The notes beneath the pieces were generated by a model. The model ran no database searches. It was not told the origin of the DNA and saw only the letters and a list, made by a program, of their open reading frames with translations. A stretch of 64,000 nt of DNA, taken from the NCBI GenBank assembly GCA_947445035.1, contig CANFCK010000013.1, positions 1 to 64,000 of the forward strand, in the 5' to 3' direction. The stretch comes from Deltaproteobacteria bacterium (lineage in GTDB: Bacteria; Myxococcota_A; UBA796; SXON01). This document shows, one piece after another, positions 18,201 through 28,187 of the stretch (positions within the stretch are counted from its first letter, which is position 1; every line of letters begins with the position of its first letter). The translations under genes and the position numbers were made by a program.

Positions 18201-19685
18201 CTACGGCGCCACGTCGTCCGGCGCCGCCAAGCGCGAGCACGAAATCTTGGCCAGATAGGTCGAATAGTCGAACTTAGGGCTGTTGGCTTCGTCGTGACAG
18301 CCGCGGCAGGTCGCCTCGGTCACCGGCCTGCTACGGGCACCAGTTCGGCCCGTGTGGCCCTTCATCGGGCCGTGACAGGCCTCACATTGCACGTCGCGGA
18401 AGGCGCCAATCGCCTTGTCCTCGACGGCGGCGAACCCGCCAGCCTGGCCAAATCCAGTGGTGTGACAGGCGACGCACTCCGGATTATCCGCTTTCTTCGA
18501 GGTGATGAGCGACTCCAGCGCGTGGGCGTGGGCGTCGAAGCCCCACGACGCGATGCGATCGCGGTGACAGCCGGAACAGCTGGACGCGGTGGCGTACCCG
18601 CCCTGGTCAACGGCAACGGCACTCAGCCGGGCCGCTCCGAGGATCGCCTCACGAAAGCGCTCCAGCTGGCTGTCCACGTTCGTGGCGCCGTCCAGATCGG
18701 CGCTCAGAGGGATGTCTTCGACATAGGCAACGGCACGTCCAGCGGTCCTCCGAACCAGGCGTCGGTGGTCGGCCTTGGATTCGGCCTCTCTCACTTCTGG
18801 CTCGATGGCATCGAGCTCACGGCGGTATCGGGTCACGGCGATGTCGCGCCAGATCCCGGAGGTGACCAGCTCCAGCTGGCGATGGTCCGTCGCGAGCGAA
18901 AGGTGAATGAGCGTCACGTAGCGCCCGCGCCCGGGAGCCTCGACAATCGGCGCGCCGCGCGTCGTGATCGGCGGATCATGACGATCGCCCTCGGTGGCCA
19001 GGACGGCCCCGAGGCCAGGCACGCCCTCCGCCACCAGCAGGTTGGTGGCCAGGTCCGCGTTGGACAGGACGAACCAGGCGTCCACGGACTCCGTCATGGC
19101 CGCGAGCACCGCTTCAACCGCATTTCCGGCCGGGTGCGACTCATCGGCGGCGGCGAGCCCGACAAAACCCAGACGAACGCCATCTCGTTCAACCACGCGG
19201 ACCGGAAGAAGCCCGGCAGACCCGCCCCAGTTGGCCGCGAGCGCGCCGTGCCGGGCGAGCAGCGCGAGGCCCCCGGGCGTCAGGTCGATCGGCGACGCGG
19301 CCCAAGCATCCAGGCCGGTCCCTTCTGCGAGGCCCACCACGGCCTCTGCTCGTACCCGCCGGTCCAACTCGTCGCGGCCGGTCATCCCCTTGACCAACAT
19401 CTCCCCGGCATCGACCGAAAAGAGCGGCACCGGAGCCTCACGCAGCCGGTCGAAAAGCGCCGCTCGCCGCGCGAATCCGCCGTAGGGCGTCGTGGGACAA
19501 CCGCAGACCTCGACCTCGCCGCGCACCGCGCCGGTCAGGGCGACGATCGCCTCCCGTAGCGGCCGTTCCGGACCCAGGACGACGGCGGCCGCATCAACCG
19601 GCTCAGGCAACGGCGGCAGCTCCGGCAACGCACGGGACCCTCCGTCGGAGGAACAGGCGACGAGGATCCAGAGGTAGGCGATCAT
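18201..19685 (-). CDS. Tetraheme cytochrome c lipoprotein with nucleotidase-like N-domain
   Basis: 494 residues from ATG 19685, giving the signal peptide MIAYLWILVAC with lipobox Cys11; an upstream start would add a basic segment. The N-terminal domain (about 50-300) begins EVCGCPTTPYGGFARRAALFD and continues LFSVDAGEML, a pattern seen in UshA-like metallophosphoesterase domains attached to multiheme cytochromes. The C-terminal domain has four CxxCH heme sites at 370, 404, 434 and 460 (CSGCH, CVACH, CEACH, CRGCH), as in cytochrome c554-type proteins. It should be anchored outside the cytoplasmic membrane and carry electrons. It abuts the convergent TPR gene. The redox partner is unknown. Confidence 0.85.
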   Translation of the reverse strand: MIAYLWILVACSSDGGSRALPELPPLPEPVDAAAVVLGPERPLREAIVALTGAVRGEVEVCGCPTTPYGGFARRAALFDRLREAPVPLFSVDAGEMLVKGMTGRDELDRRVRAEAVVGLAEGTGLDAWAASPIDLTPGGLALLARHGALAANWGGSAGLLPVRVVERDGVRLGFVGLAAADESHPAGNAVEAVLAAMTESVDAWFVLSNADLATNLLVAEGVPGLGAVLATEGDRHDPPITTRGAPIVEAPGRGRYVTLIHLSLATDHRQLELVTSGIWRDIAVTRYRRELDAIEPEVREAESKADHRRLVRRTAGRAVAYVEDIPLSADLDGATNVDSQLERFREAILGAARLSAVAVDQGGYATASSCSGCHRDRIASWGFDAHAHALESLITSKKADNPECVACHTTGFGQAGGFAAVEDKAIGAFRDVQCEACHGPMKGHTGRTGARSRPVTEATCRGCHDEANSPKFDYSTYLAKISCSRLAAPDDVAP

Positions 19686-19756
19686 GCAACAAGGTCGTGA
19701 CGGCAGCGACCGCACGCCGTCGAGTGTATAGAGCTTGCGCGCCTACCGGGGAAACA

Positions 19757-22465
19757 ATGTCGGGGATTCTCGTGCTTCTGGCCGCCGCCGCCGCCTTCGC
19801 TCCCACCGATGACGTGTGGATTGGCCGCGAGCCGACGCGCATCTTCCGCACGCACCATCGCGCGCAGGCCACCCTCGCACACCAGCCGGCTTGGGTGGAG
19901 TTCACCCAGGGGGAAGGCGTCGGCTGGAAAGCCCGCTTCGACGAAGCCACCGGCACCGCCCATCGCATGTGGGGTCCGGGCATCGTCCTGGGCTCGCTCG
20001 ACGGCGAGCGCAACGTGCGGGCCTCGATGGAGCGTTTCCTGGTACGAAACCGCGCCATCCTCGGGGTCACAGCCCGCGAGTTGCCGTTTTCTCGCGCGCG
20101 CTACATCGCACGCACCGACACCTGGCTGGTGGATTTCGACCGCACCATCGACGGTCACCCAGTGGTTCGAGGCGGGGTGACGGCGCGGATCCGTTTCGGC
20201 AAGCTCATCATGCTCGGCGTCGACACCTACCCGGACGCAACTCTGCCGCAGCCTGAGGTCTCCGAGGCCGATGCCATCGAGATCGCAGAGCTTGACGGCG
20301 CGGCGCCGATGGCCCACCACACCGGCGTCTCAGCCTCGCTGGTGGCGCTGCCGCTTGACGTTCCCGGCGGCCCGCAGCTGCGGCTCGCCTGGCAGGTTCG
20401 GAGCGAAACCATGCTTCCCCGCGGATTGTGGGTGACCTTCGTCGACGCCGCCACCGGCGAAGTTCTCTCCGTGCACAACGAAGTCCGCTTCTTGGAGGGC
20501 ACCGTCTACGGCACGCACCGCCAGCGCACCTACAACAGCGACATGGTGGTCTCGCCGATGCCCCGCGTCTCCATCGAGGGAGAAAGCAGCGTCAACGCCG
20601 ATGAGTTCGGCGCTTACTCGGTCGCGGGGGACAGCGCGTCCACCTGGCTCAGCGGCACCTACCTTGACGTGAGAAACGCCGATGGGGCCGAGGGACAGCT
20701 GGACTTCGCCGAGGCCGACCCGACTTGGACGACCGACAACGCCACCCAGGCCGAGATCGCCAGCTACGTCTACATCCACCAGGTCAAGGACTGGGCGTAC
20801 GCTCTGGCCCCCGAAGTCTCGATGTCGCGCGAGCCGCTCACCAGCAACGTGAACTCCACAGCCTACACTTGTAATGCCTACTATGATGGCAACGTCAACT
20901 TCTTCGCTGCCGGCGACGGGTGCAACAACACTGGCGAGATCGCCGACGTCAACTACCACGAGTGGGGCCACGGCTTTCACGCCTACAGCGCCGGCACCTG
21001 GTCCGTGGACGGCAGCATCGGGGAAGGCGCGGGCGACCTCGTCTCGAACTTCCTGACCCACGACAGCGAGATCGCGCCGTACTTCGTCACCAACGGCTCG
21101 GGCATCCGCGATGTAGCCCCCAACCAGGTCTACCCGGACGATGTCGCGGGCGAGGTGCACTACGACGGTCTGATCTTCGGAGGCTCGGTCTGGGACGTGT
21201 GGGCCGAACTGATGACGACCTACGGTGAGGACCGCGCCGACACCGGCACCGCCTACGATGTCGTCACCCACCTCTTCGTGGACGCCCTGAAGGCCAACCC
21301 GACGCTCGAGACCGCTTACGACGAGTTCATCGCCGCGGACGATGACGACGGCGACCTCGCCAACGGCACCCCCCACTTCTGCGAGATCGCCGAGGGCTTC
21401 GCGCTCCACGGACTCGGCCCCCTGGCCAGTGACGGGGGTGGTCTGACCGTCGATCACCTGCCGGTGGAGAACCAGACCGTCGGCACCGGCATCACGGCCG
21501 CCGGGACGATCGTCAACATCGCCGCGGCTTGCCAGCCGTTCACCCTTGATTCCGTGACGCTCAACTGGTCGACGGACGACGGCGCCAATTGGTCGAGCAC
21601 GCCCGGCACGGTGAGCGGAGACAGCTTCACCGCCGAGTTTCCGGAGTTTGAATCCGACACGATCGTGCACTACTTCTTCAGCGCCACCGGCGACGGCGGC
21701 GAAGATGTGGACGCCCCGGCCGGGGGCAACATCGCCCCGTTCTCGTTCTACGTCGGCGCGCTGACCGAATTGTGGTGCACCGAGCTGAGCGATGATGACG
21801 GGGCTCTGGTGCACGAACTCATCGACGGCGACGAGCGAGAGGGCGCCGACGACTGGGCGCACGACACGCCGACGGGGATGGCCAACGACCCCGACAGCGC
21901 GTTCACCGGCCGCAAGGTCTGGGGAAACGACCTCGGGGGCGGCACCTACAACGGTGAGTACCAGCCAAACATCCACAACCGGATCAGCACCCCCGCCATC
22001 GACGTGACCGGTAAGGACGCGTTGGTGCTGCAATACCGACGGTGGCTCAACGTGGAAGACGGCTACTACGACCGCGCGCGAGTGCTCGGAAACGGGGACG
22101 CCATCTGGGAAAACCACGCAACCAACGAACAGCAGGGCGATGAGGACACCCTAGACGACCAGTGGATGTTGGCCACCCACCGCCCGTCGCCGGCCGACGG
22201 CACCCTGACGCTTTCGTGGGAGATCGAAAGTGACGGCGGCAAGGAGCTCGGCGGCTGGAACCTCGACGACATCTGTGTCTATGCGGCAGCTCCCCCGGTC
22301 GACACCGGGACCGACGATACCGCGGGCGATGGGGGCGACGACGGCGCGGGCGCCGTAATTCTGAGCCCGGATGAATGTGGCTGTGACAGCGGTGGGAGCA
22401 CACTCCCAGCCATCGTCATGTCTCTCGTGGTTACGACGATGGTCACCCGGCGGCGCCGGGCGTGA
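19757..22465 (+). CDS. Secreted zinc metalloprotease with MYXO-CTERM tail
   Basis: 902 residues from ATG 19757 (MSGILVLLAAAAAFA signal peptide). A propeptide-like FTP region (about 85-245, with RNRAILGV and TWLVDFDRTIDGHPVVRGG) is followed by the catalytic zinc site NYHEWGHGFH with His401, Glu402, His405 and the third ligand Glu423 in GEGAGDLVSNF. The layout resembles the M4/M36 (thermolysin/fungalysin) clan. C-terminal beta-rich domains (about 580-860) precede a Thr/Asp linker and the tail ECGCDSGGS - hydrophobic - RRRRA. That tail is a MYXO-CTERM sorting signal, processed and anchored at the cell surface in myxobacteria. The following gene begins within its stop codon. Confidence 0.92.
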   Translation: MSGILVLLAAAAAFAPTDDVWIGREPTRIFRTHHRAQATLAHQPAWVEFTQGEGVGWKARFDEATGTAHRMWGPGIVLGSLDGERNVRASMERFLVRNRAILGVTARELPFSRARYIARTDTWLVDFDRTIDGHPVVRGGVTARIRFGKLIMLGVDTYPDATLPQPEVSEADAIEIAELDGAAPMAHHTGVSASLVALPLDVPGGPQLRLAWQVRSETMLPRGLWVTFVDAATGEVLSVHNEVRFLEGTVYGTHRQRTYNSDMVVSPMPRVSIEGESSVNADEFGAYSVAGDSASTWLSGTYLDVRNADGAEGQLDFAEADPTWTTDNATQAEIASYVYIHQVKDWAYALAPEVSMSREPLTSNVNSTAYTCNAYYDGNVNFFAAGDGCNNTGEIADVNYHEWGHGFHAYSAGTWSVDGSIGEGAGDLVSNFLTHDSEIAPYFVTNGSGIRDVAPNQVYPDDVAGEVHYDGLIFGGSVWDVWAELMTTYGEDRADTGTAYDVVTHLFVDALKANPTLETAYDEFIAADDDDGDLANGTPHFCEIAEGFALHGLGPLASDGGGLTVDHLPVENQTVGTGITAAGTIVNIAAACQPFTLDSVTLNWSTDDGANWSSTPGTVSGDSFTAEFPEFESDTIVHYFFSATGDGGEDVDAPAGGNIAPFSFYVGALTELWCTELSDDDGALVHELIDGDEREGADDWAHDTPTGMANDPDSAFTGRKVWGNDLGGGTYNGEYQPNIHNRISTPAIDVTGKDALVLQYRRWLNVEDGYYDRARVLGNGDAIWENHATNEQQGDEDTLDDQWMLATHRPSPADGTLTLSWEIESDGGKELGGWNLDDICVYAAAPPVDTGTDDTAGDGGDDGAGAVILSPDECGCDSGGSTLPAIVMSLVVTTMVTRRRRA

Positions 22466-23070
22466 TCGTGCTTTTGGCGCTCCGCGTCGCCCACGCAGAG
22501 CTGCCCCCTCCCGACTACGACGTGACCCTCACCGAGGCCGCCGGCGCCGAGGTCGCACGGATCGGCAACGAGCTGGATGCGACGACCGCCGAGACCTTCG
22601 CCAAGCGGTGGATGCGCACGTTTGGCGCTTCGGCGCGGGTCACCTACGAGCTGGGCCTGGTCTGGCGCCTGGCCGGTGACGACGCCCACGCGATGGCCTA
22701 TCTCCAAACGGCGGTCGAGTTGGATCCTGACCTTGCCGCCGCCCGCTACGATCGGGGCGAGGTGCGGCTTACCGCGGGAGAGCTGCCCGGGGCGAAAGAG
22801 GACTTCGACGCCGTGGTGCGCCTGCTGCCGGAGGCGTGGCCGGGATGGTTCCGACTGGCGCAGCTCGCGGGGCAGGCCGATGACGCCCGGGGCTTCGAGC
22901 GGAATCTGGTCAAGGCGCTCCGCCTGGGGTTCTCGGTGCCTGCGGTCGCGCAGGACCCTACCTGGCGAGGCTTCCGGCGCGACGCCACCATCGGCCCGGT
23001 CCTGGAACGATTGGTGCTGGTGTATCAGGGGCAACAGGCCCTGGACACGCTGGGCGACGGGCCGGGATAA
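22462..23070 (+). CDS. Exported TPR-like protein
   Basis: 202 residues from GTG 22462, overlapping the protease stop (GTGA). A short hydrophobic leader (IVLLALRVAHA) likely gives cleavage after AHA. Helical repeats are seen at about residues 60-130: YELGLVWRLAGDDAHAMAYLQTAV, then ARYDRGEVRLTAGELPGAKEDFDAVVRL and WFRLAQLAGQADDARGFERNL-type units. It is probably cotranslated with the protease. It may assist folding or assembly of an exported complex; no specific family is recognised. Confidence 0.75.
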   Translation: MIVLLALRVAHAELPPPDYDVTLTEAAGAEVARIGNELDATTAETFAKRWMRTFGASARVTYELGLVWRLAGDDAHAMAYLQTAVELDPDLAAARYDRGEVRLTAGELPGAKEDFDAVVRLLPEAWPGWFRLAQLAGQADDARGFERNLVKALRLGFSVPAVAQDPTWRGFRRDATIGPVLERLVLVYQGQQALDTLGDGPG

Positions 23071-23080
23071 ACCGCGCGTG

Positions 23081-23659
23081 ATGCTACTCGCCCTGTTCGT
23101 GACCCTTGCCAGCGCCGAGTCCGCCACCGGGGCCGTAGCCGCCCCCGCCGCCGTGGTAGAATCCCTGATCAATCGCGACGCGGAAGGGATCGGCATGGGA
23201 CTGATCCTCGGGGCACCCACAGGTTTTTCGGCGGCGTGGCGGCCGGGCGGGCGCTTTTTGGTGGATGGCGGTGTCGCCTGGTCGTTTGTCCCGACTTCGG
23301 GCGGCGTGCGCAGCTACGTGCAGATCCACATCGACGCCGCGATCGACCTCGCCGACCTGCGCACCGCCGAAATGCCCAACATGCACTTCCCGATCTGGAT
23401 GGGCGTGGGTCCGCGCACCCGACTGGGCGACGGCACGGGCTACGAGGCCTTCAACCTTGCGGTCCGCGTTCCGGTTGGCATGGGCTTCTGGCACGATGGT
23501 GTCCCCGTCGAAGGGTTCATCGAAGTCGCCCCGGGCGTGGGCGTCTTCCCGCGGACCGAATTTATCGTCGACGCCGCCCTCGGCGTGCGTTTCTACATTC
23601 CGATGCCGGGCGGCGCTCCCAGGTTCAAATCGGCGGATCCGGACACCGACCCATACTGA
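23081..23659 (+). CDS. Exported beta-rich protein, possible outer-membrane protein
   Basis: 192 residues from ATG 23081; a GTG directly before it is also possible. The signal peptide is MLLALFVTLASA. The mature part alternates hydrophobic and polar residues with many Gly and aromatic residues (GLILGAPTGFSAAWRPGG, IHIDAAIDL, FIEVAPGVGVFPRTEF, DAALGVRFYIP), typical of small outer-membrane beta barrels of 8 strands. A disordered Pro/Asp tail follows the last strand. It lies 10 bases after the TPR-like gene and just upstream of purL, so it is the last of the protease operon. The barrel assignment is by pattern only. Confidence 0.65.
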   Translation: MLLALFVTLASAESATGAVAAPAAVVESLINRDAEGIGMGLILGAPTGFSAAWRPGGRFLVDGGVAWSFVPTSGGVRSYVQIHIDAAIDLADLRTAEMPNMHFPIWMGVGPRTRLGDGTGYEAFNLAVRVPVGMGFWHDGVPVEGFIEVAPGVGVFPRTEFIVDAALGVRFYIPMPGGAPRFKSADPDTDPY

Positions 23660-23677
23660 CGGCCGCCAGGAGCTCCG

Positions 23678-26600
23678 ATGTTGACGCTGCGTGGCGGCCC
23701 CGCCCTTTCGACCTTTCGGCTTGAGCGGCTCTTCGCCGGCCTGCGCGCTCGCGCGCCTGACCTTCGCAGCGTCCAAGCGGACCACCTGCACCTCGTCGAC
23801 GTCGTTCGGCCGCTCGACGAGCACGAGCGTGAACAGCTCCACGCCCTCCTCAGCTACGCGCCGCCTGCGCCGGTTCGCTCCGGTCCGAGCCTCGTGGTGG
23901 TTCCCCGCCTGGGGACCGTCAGCGGCTGGTCGAGCAAGGCCAGCGAGATCGCCCAGAACTGTGGCCTGACCGCCGTCCGTCGCATCGAGCGTGCGATCGT
24001 CTACACCTTTGACATTGACGGCATCGACCTTCTGACGCTCGCACCGCTGGTCCACGATCGAATGACCGAGTCGGTCCTGATGAGCCTCGACGAGGCCGCC
24101 TCCTCATTCGCCGCGGCGCTTCCCGCCCGACTTTCCCGGGTGGACGTGCTCGGTGGTGGCGCCCCGGCCTTGCGCGCGGCCAACGTCGCCTTGGGTCTGG
24201 CGCTGGCCGAGGACGAGATTGACTACCTGGTGGCGGCCTTCCTCCGCCTGGGCCGCAATCCGACGGACGCCGAGCTGATGATGTTCGCACAGGCGAACTC
24301 CGAACATTGTCGGCACAAGATTTTCAATGCCTCGTGGACGATCGACGGCGAAGAGCAGGCGCGCTCGCTCTTCGCGATGATTCGGAACACCACGGCGGTC
24401 GCGCTGGAGGCCAATCCCCGGGGTCCGGGGGCGGTCCGCTCCGCCTACCACGACAACGCCGCCGTCACCGAAGGCTGGGCCGCGCGACGCCTCTTGCCGG
24501 ACCCAAGCGGGCAATGGCGGTACGCCGAGGCCCATCCGCTCCACATCCTGATGAAGGTGGAGACCCACAACCACCCCACCGCCATCAGCCCCTTTCCGGG
24601 GGCCGCCACCGGCTCAGGCGGCGAGATTCGTGACGAAGGCGCCGTGGGACGAGGCGGCAAGCCCAAGGCGGGGTTGTGCGGCTTCTCGGTGTCCCACCTG
24701 CGCGTGCCCGAGCAGGCGCTGGAGCCGTGGGAGCTGGACGACCCCGGCAAGCCCGGTCGCATCGTCAGCGCCTGGCAGATCATGGTCGAGGGTCCGCTCG
24801 GCGCGGCCGCGTTCAACAACGAGTTCGGGCGTCCGAACCTGGCCGGCTACTTCCGCAGCTTCGAGGCGCGCCTGGACGGAGAAGTGCGCGGCTACCACAA
24901 GCCGATCATGGTCGCGGGTGGCGTGGGAAACATCGACGAGCGGCACGTCGACAAGCTGCGCATCCCGCCCGGCTCGGCGCTCATCGTCCTCGGCGGGCCG
25001 GCCATGCGCATCGGCCTGGGGGGCGGCGCCGCCAGCTCGATGGCGTCGGGCCAGAGCGCGGGCGACCTCGACTTTGCCAGTGTCCAGCGGGATAATGCCG
25101 AGGTGGAGCGCCGCTGTCAGGAGGTCATCGACCGCTGCCAGGCGCTCGGAGCGGACAACCCGATATTGTCCCTGCATGACGTCGGCGCGGGGGGACTCTC
25201 CAACGCCTTTCCCGAGTTGGTCCACGGCGGGGGCGCTGGCGGCTACTTCGACCTTCGGGCGATTCCCAGCGCGGAACCAGGAATGTCGCCCCTGGAGGTC
25301 TGGTCCAACGAAGCCCAGGAGCGCTACGTACTCGCGGTGGCAGAGGCTGCGGTCGCCGGGTTCGCAGCGCTTTGCGCGCGCGAGCGCTGCCCCTGGGCAC
25401 GGGTCGGCACCGCGACGGCAGAGCCGGTGCTTCGGGTTGACGACGCCCTTCTGGGCGAGGCGCCGGTCGATCTTCCGTTGGACGTGATCTTGGGGAAGGT
25501 GCCGCGCATGCATCGGATCGCGACGCGCACCGCGCGGACGCTGCGGGCAGCAAACCTCGATGGCATCGAACTCGCCGAGGCGGCGAGGCGCGTTCTCCGC
25601 TTCCCGGCGGTGGCCGACAAGACGTTCTTGGTGACCATCGGGGATCGCTCGGTCGGGGGGCAGGTGGTGCGCGATCAGATGGTGGGGCCTTGGCAGGTGC
25701 CAGTCGCGGACGTTGCGGTGACCACGCACAGCTACGAGGGCCATCATGGCGAAGCCATGGCGATGGGCGAACGAACCCCGCTTGCGCTCTTGGACGGTCC
25801 AGCCTCGGCACGGATGGCGGTGGGGGAGGCGCTGACCAACCTCGCTGCCGCGTCGATCGGGTCGCTCGGACAGGTGGTGCTCTCGGCGAACTGGATGGCG
25901 CCCGCCGGCCATCCGGGCGAGGACGCCGTGCTCTACGACATGGTCCGAACCGTGGGGCTCGAGCTGTGTCCGGCGTTGGGCGTGGCGATCCCGGTGGGCA
26001 AGGACTCGATGTCCATGCGCACGACCTGGGACGGGAAAGCGGTGACGTCGCCGGTCTCGCTGATCGTCTCTGCCTTTGCGCCGGTGACCGATGTGCGGCG
26101 GACGCTCACGCCCCTGTTGCGACGGGAGACTGACACTGAGTTGTGGCTGGTCGATCTTGGCGACGGGCGTGATCGCCTCGGCGGGGGCGTGCTGCTCCAG
26201 ACCTACAACCAGCTCGGCGCCACCGCGCCCGACCTCGACGATCCCGAGCGGCTCAAGGTGTTCTTCGCCGGGGTTCAGGCCGCCAACGCCGCTGGTCAGC
26301 TGCTCGCCTACCACGATCGCAGCGACGGCGGGCTTTTCGCCACCCTCTGCGAGATGGCCTTCGCCTCACGATGTGGCCTGGACATCGACGTTGCCGGGCC
26401 CCTGCTCCCGGTGCTCTTCGCCGAAGAGCTTGGCGCCGTCGTCCAGGTGCGTGCGGCAGACGCCGAGGCCGTCGCAAGGCGCTTTGCGGGGCTACGACTG
26501 GTGCGCCTCGGACGGCCGGCCTTCGAAGGAAGCGCCGCCTCAACCCTGTGCTTCTCGCACGAAGGCGCCGTCGTCTGGGCCGTGCCCCGCGCCGAGCTCC

Positions 26601-27532
26601 ACCGCGAGTGGTCCGCCGTCACCCACGCCTTCCAGGTTCGGCGCGACGACCCGGACTGCGCGCGCGAGGAGCGGGCTCGGATCACCGAGGAGTCTGACGC
26701 GGGGCTGCCCGCCCACCTCACGTTTTCGCCCGCCGGCCGTCCGATCTACGCCACCCGACCCCGAGTGGCGATCCTCCGCGAGCAAGGCGTCAACGGGGAG
26801 ATCGAGATGGCGGCCGCCTTCGACCGCGCGGGTTTCACCGCCATCGATGTGCACATGACCGACATCCTGGCGGGGCGCATCGACCTCACGGACATGGTCG
26901 GCCTCGCGGCTTGCGGGGGCTTCTCGTACGGGGATGTGCTGGGCGCCGGCGGCGGATGGGCACGGTCGATCCTGTTTAATCCTCGCGCACGCGAGGTCTT
27001 CTCGCGCTACTTCGTCCGGCCGGACACCTTCTCCCTCGGCGTGTGCAACGGCTGCCAGATGCTCTCGACGTTGGCTGAGCTCATCCCCGGGGCCGAAGCC
27101 TGGCCGCGATTCCACAAGAATCGTTCCGAACAGTTCGAGGCCCGGCTCGCGGCGGTCCGCGTCGCACCGTCCCCGTCTCTTTTCTTCAAAGGGATGGAGG
27201 GAAGCGTTCTTTTGGTGCCCTCGGCGCACGGGGAAGGTCGACCGGTGTGGCGGGACGATGCGGCGAGACTCAGCGCGCAAGGCCTGATCTCCGCCCGCTT
27301 CGTCGATGGGACCAGCGCCCCGACCGAGCGCTACCCCTACAACCCAAATGGCGCGTCGGGCGGCGCCTGCAGCCTGACCACGCCCGACGGCCGCGCCACG
27401 ATCATCATGCCGCACCCCGAGCGCGTCTTCCGCTGGACAACGCTGTCCTGGTGCCCCGATTCGTGGCGGACTGCCTCCGACGAGAGCCCGTGGATGCACG
27501 CGTTCGGCAACCTGCGACGCTGGGTGGGCTGA
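23678..27532 (+). CDS. purL: Phosphoribosylformylglycinamidine synthase, single-chain
   Basis: 1284 residues, close to the usual 1290 of the large single-chain enzyme. AGGAG at 23668-23672 stands five bases before the ATG. The order is N-terminal PurS-like region, then the synthase half with [32 protein letters not shown] and a second ATP-binding half. The C-terminal glutamine amidotransferase has [10 protein letters not shown], nucleophile Cys in GVCNGCQML and the late His in MPHPERVFR. It converts FGAR, glutamine and ATP to FGAM in step four of purine synthesis, with ammonia channelled from the glutaminase half. A strong hairpin follows the stop. No other pur genes are adjacent. Confidence 0.98.
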   Translation: MLTLRGGPALSTFRLERLFAGLRARAPDLRSVQADHLHLVDVVRPLDEHEREQLHALLSYAPPAPVRSGPSLVVVPRLGTVSGWSSKASEIAQNCGLTAVRRIERAIVYTFDIDGIDLLTLAPLVHDRMTESVLMSLDEAASSFAAALPARLSRVDVLGGGAPALRAANVALGLALAEDEIDYLVAAFLRLGRNPTDAELMMFAQANSEHCRHKIFNASWTIDGEEQARSLFAMIRNTTAVALEANPRGPGAVRSAYHDNAAVTEGWAARRLLPDPSGQWRYAEAHPLHILMKVETHNHPTAISPFPGAATGSGGEIRDEGAVGRGGKPKAGLCGFSVSHLRVPEQALEPWELDDPGKPGRIVSAWQIMVEGPLGAAAFNNEFGRPNLAGYFRSFEARLDGEVRGYHKPIMVAGGVGNIDERHVDKLRIPPGSALIVLGGPAMRIGLGGGAASSMASGQSAGDLDFASVQRDNAEVERRCQEVIDRCQALGADNPILSLHDVGAGGLSNAFPELVHGGGAGGYFDLRAIPSAEPGMSPLEVWSNEAQERYVLAVAEAAVAGFAALCARERCPWARVGTATAEPVLRVDDALLGEAPVDLPLDVILGKVPRMHRIATRTARTLRAANLDGIELAEAARRVLRFPAVADKTFLVTIGDRSVGGQVVRDQMVGPWQVPVADVAVTTHSYEGHHGEAMAMGERTPLALLDGPASARMAVGEALTNLAAASIGSLGQVVLSANWMAPAGHPGEDAVLYDMVRTVGLELCPALGVAIPVGKDSMSMRTTWDGKAVTSPVSLIVSAFAPVTDVRRTLTPLLRRETDTELWLVDLGDGRDRLGGGVLLQTYNQLGATAPDLDDPERLKVFFAGVQAANAAGQLLAYHDRSDGGLFATLCEMAFASRCGLDIDVAGPLLPVLFAEELGAVVQVRAADAEAVARRFAGLRLVRLGRPAFEGSAASTLCFSHEGAVVWAVPRAELHREWSAVTHAFQVRRDDPDCAREERARITEESDAGLPAHLTFSPAGRPIYATRPRVAILREQGVNGEIEMAAAFDRAGFTAIDVHMTDILAGRIDLTDMVGLAACGGFSYGDVLGAGGGWARSILFNPRAREVFSRYFVRPDTFSLGVCNGCQMLSTLAELIPGAEAWPRFHKNRSEQFEARLAAVRVAPSPSLFFKGMEGSVLLVPSAHGEGRPVWRDDAARLSAQGLISARFVDGTSAPTERYPYNPNGASGGACSLTTPDGRATIIMPHPERVFRWTTLSWCPDSWRTASDESPWMHAFGNLRRWVG

Positions 27533-27535
27533 CCA

Positions 27536-27571
27536 GCGGGCGAAATCTATCATTGATGGATTTCCCCCCGC
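27536..27571 (+). terminator. Hairpin after purL
   Basis: Starting four bases after the purL stop, GCGGG (27536-27540) pairs with CCCGC (27567-27571), and inside it AAATCTATCA (27543-27552) pairs with TGATGGATTT (27554-27563) with one G-T wobble. The inner stem is unusually AT-rich for this region. There is no T-run, so it could be a terminator, an mRNA-stabilising hairpin or a protein site. Confidence 0.5.
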
Positions 27572-27689
27572 AACGATAGATGGGCAAGTCGGCACCCGGC
27601 CCGGGCGACGAGTAGATTCTGAAATACTCCGCCTTCATCCTATCTGGCACGCCACGTGCATTCTTCATGGTCACCAACCCTGGTGCCCT

Positions 27690-28130
27690 GTGCTTCTCTC
27701 CTTCTTCGCCTTGTCCTGCGCCACCTTCGACGCCTCGGCCACCCACGACACCGCGGCATTCGCCGACTCCGGCTCGCCGCTGGTCGCGCTTCCGGCGGCG
27801 ACCCCGCTCCTTGCCGTGGTCGTGCCCGAGGAGGTCCGACCCGCCTCTCCGATCGCCAAGGCGCTCGAGGGCGCCGCCCCACTCGACCTGGACGGGTGGC
27901 TCCGCGCCCACGGCGAGCTCCGCTACCTTGCCCAACACCGCATGGACGCCGGCGAAACGGCCTGGGCCATCGGGCAGGACATCGGCGTGCCCCTGTGGGT
28001 GCTCCGCGAGCTGAACCCCCACCAGGACCTCGACCGACTCATCGTCGGCGACTGGGTGGTCTTCCCGATCACCAACGCCAACGCCGACCGGGCCACCGGC
28101 TGGTACACGGAAGAGGAGTGCGGCTGCTGA
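27690..28130 (+). CDS. LysM-domain lipoprotein
   Basis: 146 residues from GTG 27690. A very short leader (LLSFFALSC) ends in a lipobox with Cys10. A Pro/Ala/Thr-rich linker follows. The C-terminal half (about 75-130) is a LysM domain: YLAQHRMDAGETAWAIGQDIG, VLRELNP and IVGDWVVFPI. LysM binds N-acetylglucosamine in peptidoglycan. The protein ends ECGC. A peptidoglycan-binding lipoprotein is likely. The leader is short enough that the true start might be a little upstream, but no better in-frame start is seen. It lies 58 bases before the next lipoprotein gene. Confidence 0.78.
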   Translation: MLLSFFALSCATFDASATHDTAAFADSGSPLVALPAATPLLAVVVPEEVRPASPIAKALEGAAPLDLDGWLRAHGELRYLAQHRMDAGETAWAIGQDIGVPLWVLRELNPHQDLDRLIVGDWVVFPITNANADRATGWYTEEECGC

Positions 28131-28187
28131 GGGCGGAAGCGGGAGGTCACATTCACACCCGGCCCCAGCGGAGCGTATGGTGTCCCG

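Noticed and set aside
24614-26314. 566-codon minus-strand frame inside purL
   Set aside because: Antisense of a full-length housekeeping gene, with no recognisable motif.
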